7,912 nucleotides of DNA, taken from positions 1 to 7,912 of the forward strand of contig JANXVK010000157.1 in assembly GCA_025351675.1 (NCBI GenBank). Reading direction: 5' to 3'. Source of the DNA: Rhizobacter sp. (GTDB taxonomy: Bacteria; Pseudomonadota; Gammaproteobacteria; Burkholderiales; Burkholderiaceae_C). Shown here piece after piece: positions 5,684 to 7,912 of this stretch. Position numbers and translations under genes: made by a program. The notes beneath the pieces were generated by a model. It searched no databases and was not told where the DNA came from. It saw nothing but the letters and a program-made list of their open reading frames with translations. The stretch's first letter is position 1, and the number at the start of each line of letters is the position of its first letter.

Positions 5684-7852
5684 GTGTCCGACCCATTCGT
5701 CAACGCGCGCTGCCCTGCGGCGCGCACTCCGATCGCGCTCGGCGTGCTGCTCGCAGCCGGCGCGGCGCTGGCGCAGACGCCGCCGACACCACCCGGTTCG
5801 GCACTGCTCACCCCGGTCGTCGTCACCGCGACGCGGACCGAAGCCGCACCCTTCGATGTGCCGGCCTCGATCGACCGGATCGACGGCGAGGCGGTGCGCA
5901 ACAACCGCGCGCAGGTCAACATCTCCGAGAGCTTGGGCGCCGTGCCCGGGCTGCAGGCGCGCGACCGGCAGAACTACGCGCAGGACGTGCAGATCTCGGT
6001 GCGCGGCTTCGGCGCGCGCGCCAGTTTCGGCCTGCGCGGTGTGCGCGTGTACGTCGACGGCATCCCGGCGACCTTTCCCGATGGCCAGGGCCAGATCACC
6101 AACGTCGACCTCGGCTCGGTCGAGCGCATCGAGGTGTTGCGCGGGCCAAGCTCGGCGCTCTACGGCAACTCGGCCGGCGGGGTGATCCAGATCTTCACCG
6201 AGGACGGCGCCGAGCGTCCGACGCTCGACTTCGGCCTCGCCGCCGGCAGCAACGGCGTGCTGCGCGCCAACACCAAGCTCAGCGGCAACACCGGCGCGAT
6301 CGGCTACGTGCTCAGCGCCAGCCGCTTCGAGACCGACGGCTACCGCGACCACAGCGCCGCCCGGCGCGAGATCGCCAACGCCAAGCTGACGCTGCGCCTC
6401 GACGACAGCAGCACCGTGACCCTGATCGCCAACAGCGTGGCCCTGCCGCGCGCGCAAGACCCGCTCGGGCTGACCCGCGCGCAGTACGAGGCCAACCCGC
6501 GCGGCGTCGACCCGGTGGCGATCACGTTCGACACCCGCAAGAGCGTGGATCAGACGCAGTTCGGACTGGTCTGGGAGCGCCGCCTCGACAGCGCGAACGC
6601 GCTGCGCGTGATGCTCTACAAAGGGCACCGCAACACCGAGCAGTTCCAGTCGATCGCGGTCGCCGCGCAGACCAGCGCGCTGAGCCCCGGCGGCGTGATC
6701 GCGCTGGGCACCGACTACGAAGGCACCGACCTGCGCTGGACCACGCGCGGCAACCTGGCCGAGCGACCGTTCACGCTGGTCGCCGGGCTGTCGGTCGACT
6801 CGCTCGACCAGCACCGGCGCGGCTACCGCAACTTCACCGGCACCGGCGCGACGCTCGTGACCGGCGTCGAGGGTGCACTCCGGCGCGACGAGAACGACAC
6901 CGCGCTGGCGGTCGACCCGTACCTGCAGACATCGTGGGAGTTCGCGCCGCGCTGGACGATCTCGGCCGGCTTGCGGCGCAGCAGCGTGCGCATCGCCTCG
7001 GCCGACCGCTACATCGTCGGCATCAACGGCGACGACAGCGGCAGCGCCCGCTACAGCGCGACGCTGCCGGTGCTGGGGCTGATGTACGCGGTCGACGACA
7101 GCCTCCACCTCTACGCCAGCGCCGGGCGCGGCTTCGAGACGCCGACGCTGAACGAGCTCGCCTACCGCCCCGACGGTTCGGGCGGTCTGAACTTCGCACT
7201 GGAGCCGTCCACCAGCCGGAACATCGAGCTCGGTGCCAAGGCGCGGCTCGGCGCGTGGGGCGATCTGTCGGCGGCCGTGTTCGCGACCCGCACGCGCAAC
7301 GAGATCGTCACGCGCTCGAACGTGAGCGGACGCTCGACCTTCCAGAACGCCGGCTCGACCCAGCGCACGGGTTTCGAGCTGGGCTGGTCGGCGACGCTGG
7401 CGCCTTCGCTGCTGGCGCAGCTCGCGGTCGGCACCGTCGATGCGCGCTACCGCGAAGGCTTCGCGGCCTGCTACGGATCGCCGTGTTCGACGCCGGTGCC
7501 GGTGGCGGCCGACAACCGCATCCCAGGCGTGGCGCGCGGCTCGGTCTACGCTTCGCTCGGCTGGGCACCGCCGCTGGGCTGGAACGGCGGCGTCGAGGCG
7601 CGCTGGTCGAGCGGCATACCCGTGAACGACGTCAACTCCGATGCCGCACCCGGCTACCTCACCGCCTCCGCGAACATAGGCTACACGGCGCAGCTCGGCC
7701 CCTGGAAGCTGCGCGGGTTCGGCCGCGTGGACAACCTCACCGGTCGCTCGTACGCCGGCTCGGTGATCGTCAACGAGGGCAACTCGCGATTCTTCGAGCC
7801 GGCGCCCGGGCGCACCTGGCTCGTCGGCGTGGCAAGCACGCTGGCGTTCTGA
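5684..7852 (+). CDS. pqqU: TonB-dependent outer-membrane receptor for PQQ (PqqU/YncD family)
   Basis: 722 residues from GTG 5684, near the length of E. coli PqqU (YncD). Signal peptide about 1-30 (TPIALGVLLAAGAALA, then QTPP). TonB box region PVVVTATR (44-51). Plug domain about 53-172 with RQNYAQDVQISVRGFGAR (95-112), YVDGIPATFPDGQGQ (123-137) and EVLRGPSSALYGN (150-162). The rest is the 22-strand barrel, ending in Phe as the BAM complex expects. Similarity to remembered YncD runs the whole length, not only in the generic plug: GYRDHS (219-224), GRGFETPT (481-488), a Cys pair at 596 and 601 where YncD also has two, and SVIVNEGNSRFFEP (693-706). YncD was shown to import PQQ through TonB and was renamed PqqU. 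Placement directly after a PQQ dehydrogenase and cytochrome c supports the same ligand. The main alternative is a receptor of the same clade for another ligand. Confidence 0.87.
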   Translation: MSDPFVNARCPAARTPIALGVLLAAGAALAQTPPTPPGSALLTPVVVTATRTEAAPFDVPASIDRIDGEAVRNNRAQVNISESLGAVPGLQARDRQNYAQDVQISVRGFGARASFGLRGVRVYVDGIPATFPDGQGQITNVDLGSVERIEVLRGPSSALYGNSAGGVIQIFTEDGAERPTLDFGLAAGSNGVLRANTKLSGNTGAIGYVLSASRFETDGYRDHSAARREIANAKLTLRLDDSSTVTLIANSVALPRAQDPLGLTRAQYEANPRGVDPVAITFDTRKSVDQTQFGLVWERRLDSANALRVMLYKGHRNTEQFQSIAVAAQTSALSPGGVIALGTDYEGTDLRWTTRGNLAERPFTLVAGLSVDSLDQHRRGYRNFTGTGATLVTGVEGALRRDENDTALAVDPYLQTSWEFAPRWTISAGLRRSSVRIASADRYIVGINGDDSGSARYSATLPVLGLMYAVDDSLHLYASAGRGFETPTLNELAYRPDGSGGLNFALEPSTSRNIELGAKARLGAWGDLSAAVFATRTRNEIVTRSNVSGRSTFQNAGSTQRTGFELGWSATLAPSLLAQLAVGTVDARYREGFAACYGSPCSTPVPVAADNRIPGVARGSVYASLGWAPPLGWNGGVEARWSSGIPVNDVNSDAAPGYLTASANIGYTAQLGPWKLRGFGRVDNLTGRSYAGSVIVNEGNSRFFEPAPGRTWLVGVASTLAF

Positions 7853-7888
7853 TCCGGTGCGCCGCAGGGTGCTGCGTACACTCGCACC

Positions 7889-7912
7889 ATGACCATCCAC
7901 CTTCAAGAGCTT
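7889..7912 (+). CDS. Possible start of a further gene (cut by right edge)
   Basis: ATG 7889 opens MTIHLQEL before the window ends. TACACT (7877-7882) looks like a -10 box only 6 bases upstream, suggesting a nearly leaderless transcript. Only eight codons are visible and no Shine-Dalgarno precedes the ATG, so this is tentative and no function can be offered. Confidence 0.35.

Noticed and set aside
5609..7906. Long open frame on the minus strand opposite pqqU, and similar long antisense frames at 3963-5354 and 838-1773
   Set aside because: Their translations are rich in Arg, Ala, Gly, Val and His without recognisable domains. They lie exactly opposite genes with clear family motifs, as expected from GC-rich third positions.

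Overview
This high-GC window (roughly two-thirds to 70% G+C throughout, by eye) carries five complete protein genes, one gene cut by the left edge and the probable first codons of another at the right edge. Base composition, strong third-position GC and the gene families suggest a betaproteobacterium of the Burkholderiales. That placement is an inference from style and remembered homologues. I see no tRNA, rRNA, CRISPR array, insertion sequence or phage feature, and no sharp change in composition.

Left part (1-1776, + strand): the C-terminal part of an uncharacterised exported protein, then a complete DUF808/YedI-type inner-membrane protein. These look like housekeeping or orphan genes with no evident link to the rest. 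The YedI-like gene converges on the next gene across a 71-bp gap in which I see no convincing terminator.

Central and right part (1848-7852): a coherent module for pyrroloquinoline quinone (PQQ). A minus-strand AcoR-type sigma-54 activator (GAF, PAS-like, AAA+ and Fis-type HTH domains) is divergent from a + strand series. That series is a periplasmic PQQ-dependent dehydrogenase of the glucose/sorbosone (YliI/Asd-like) family, a small exported class I cytochrome c starting one base after the dehydrogenase stop, and a TonB-dependent outer-membrane receptor. The receptor resembles E. coli PqqU (formerly YncD), the PQQ uptake receptor, over its whole length.

The 243-bp divergent intergenic region holds a very good sigma-54 promoter (TGGTACACGCGTTGCA, 3887-3902) aimed at the dehydrogenase. 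Upstream of it are three related AACTG(C/G)ACAG boxes spaced about one and three helical turns apart, which are candidate activator sites. The receptor has its own 94-bp leader with a 13-bp inverted repeat, a TGGCACG -24-like element and a GATAAT -10-like box.

Proposed logic: the activator senses a small molecule through its GAF domain. It switches on the dehydrogenase and cytochrome, which oxidise a sugar, aldehyde or alcohol in the periplasm and pass electrons to the respiratory chain. The receptor brings in the PQQ cofactor from outside. The host may therefore scavenge PQQ rather than (or as well as) make it; no pqq biosynthesis gene is present in this window.
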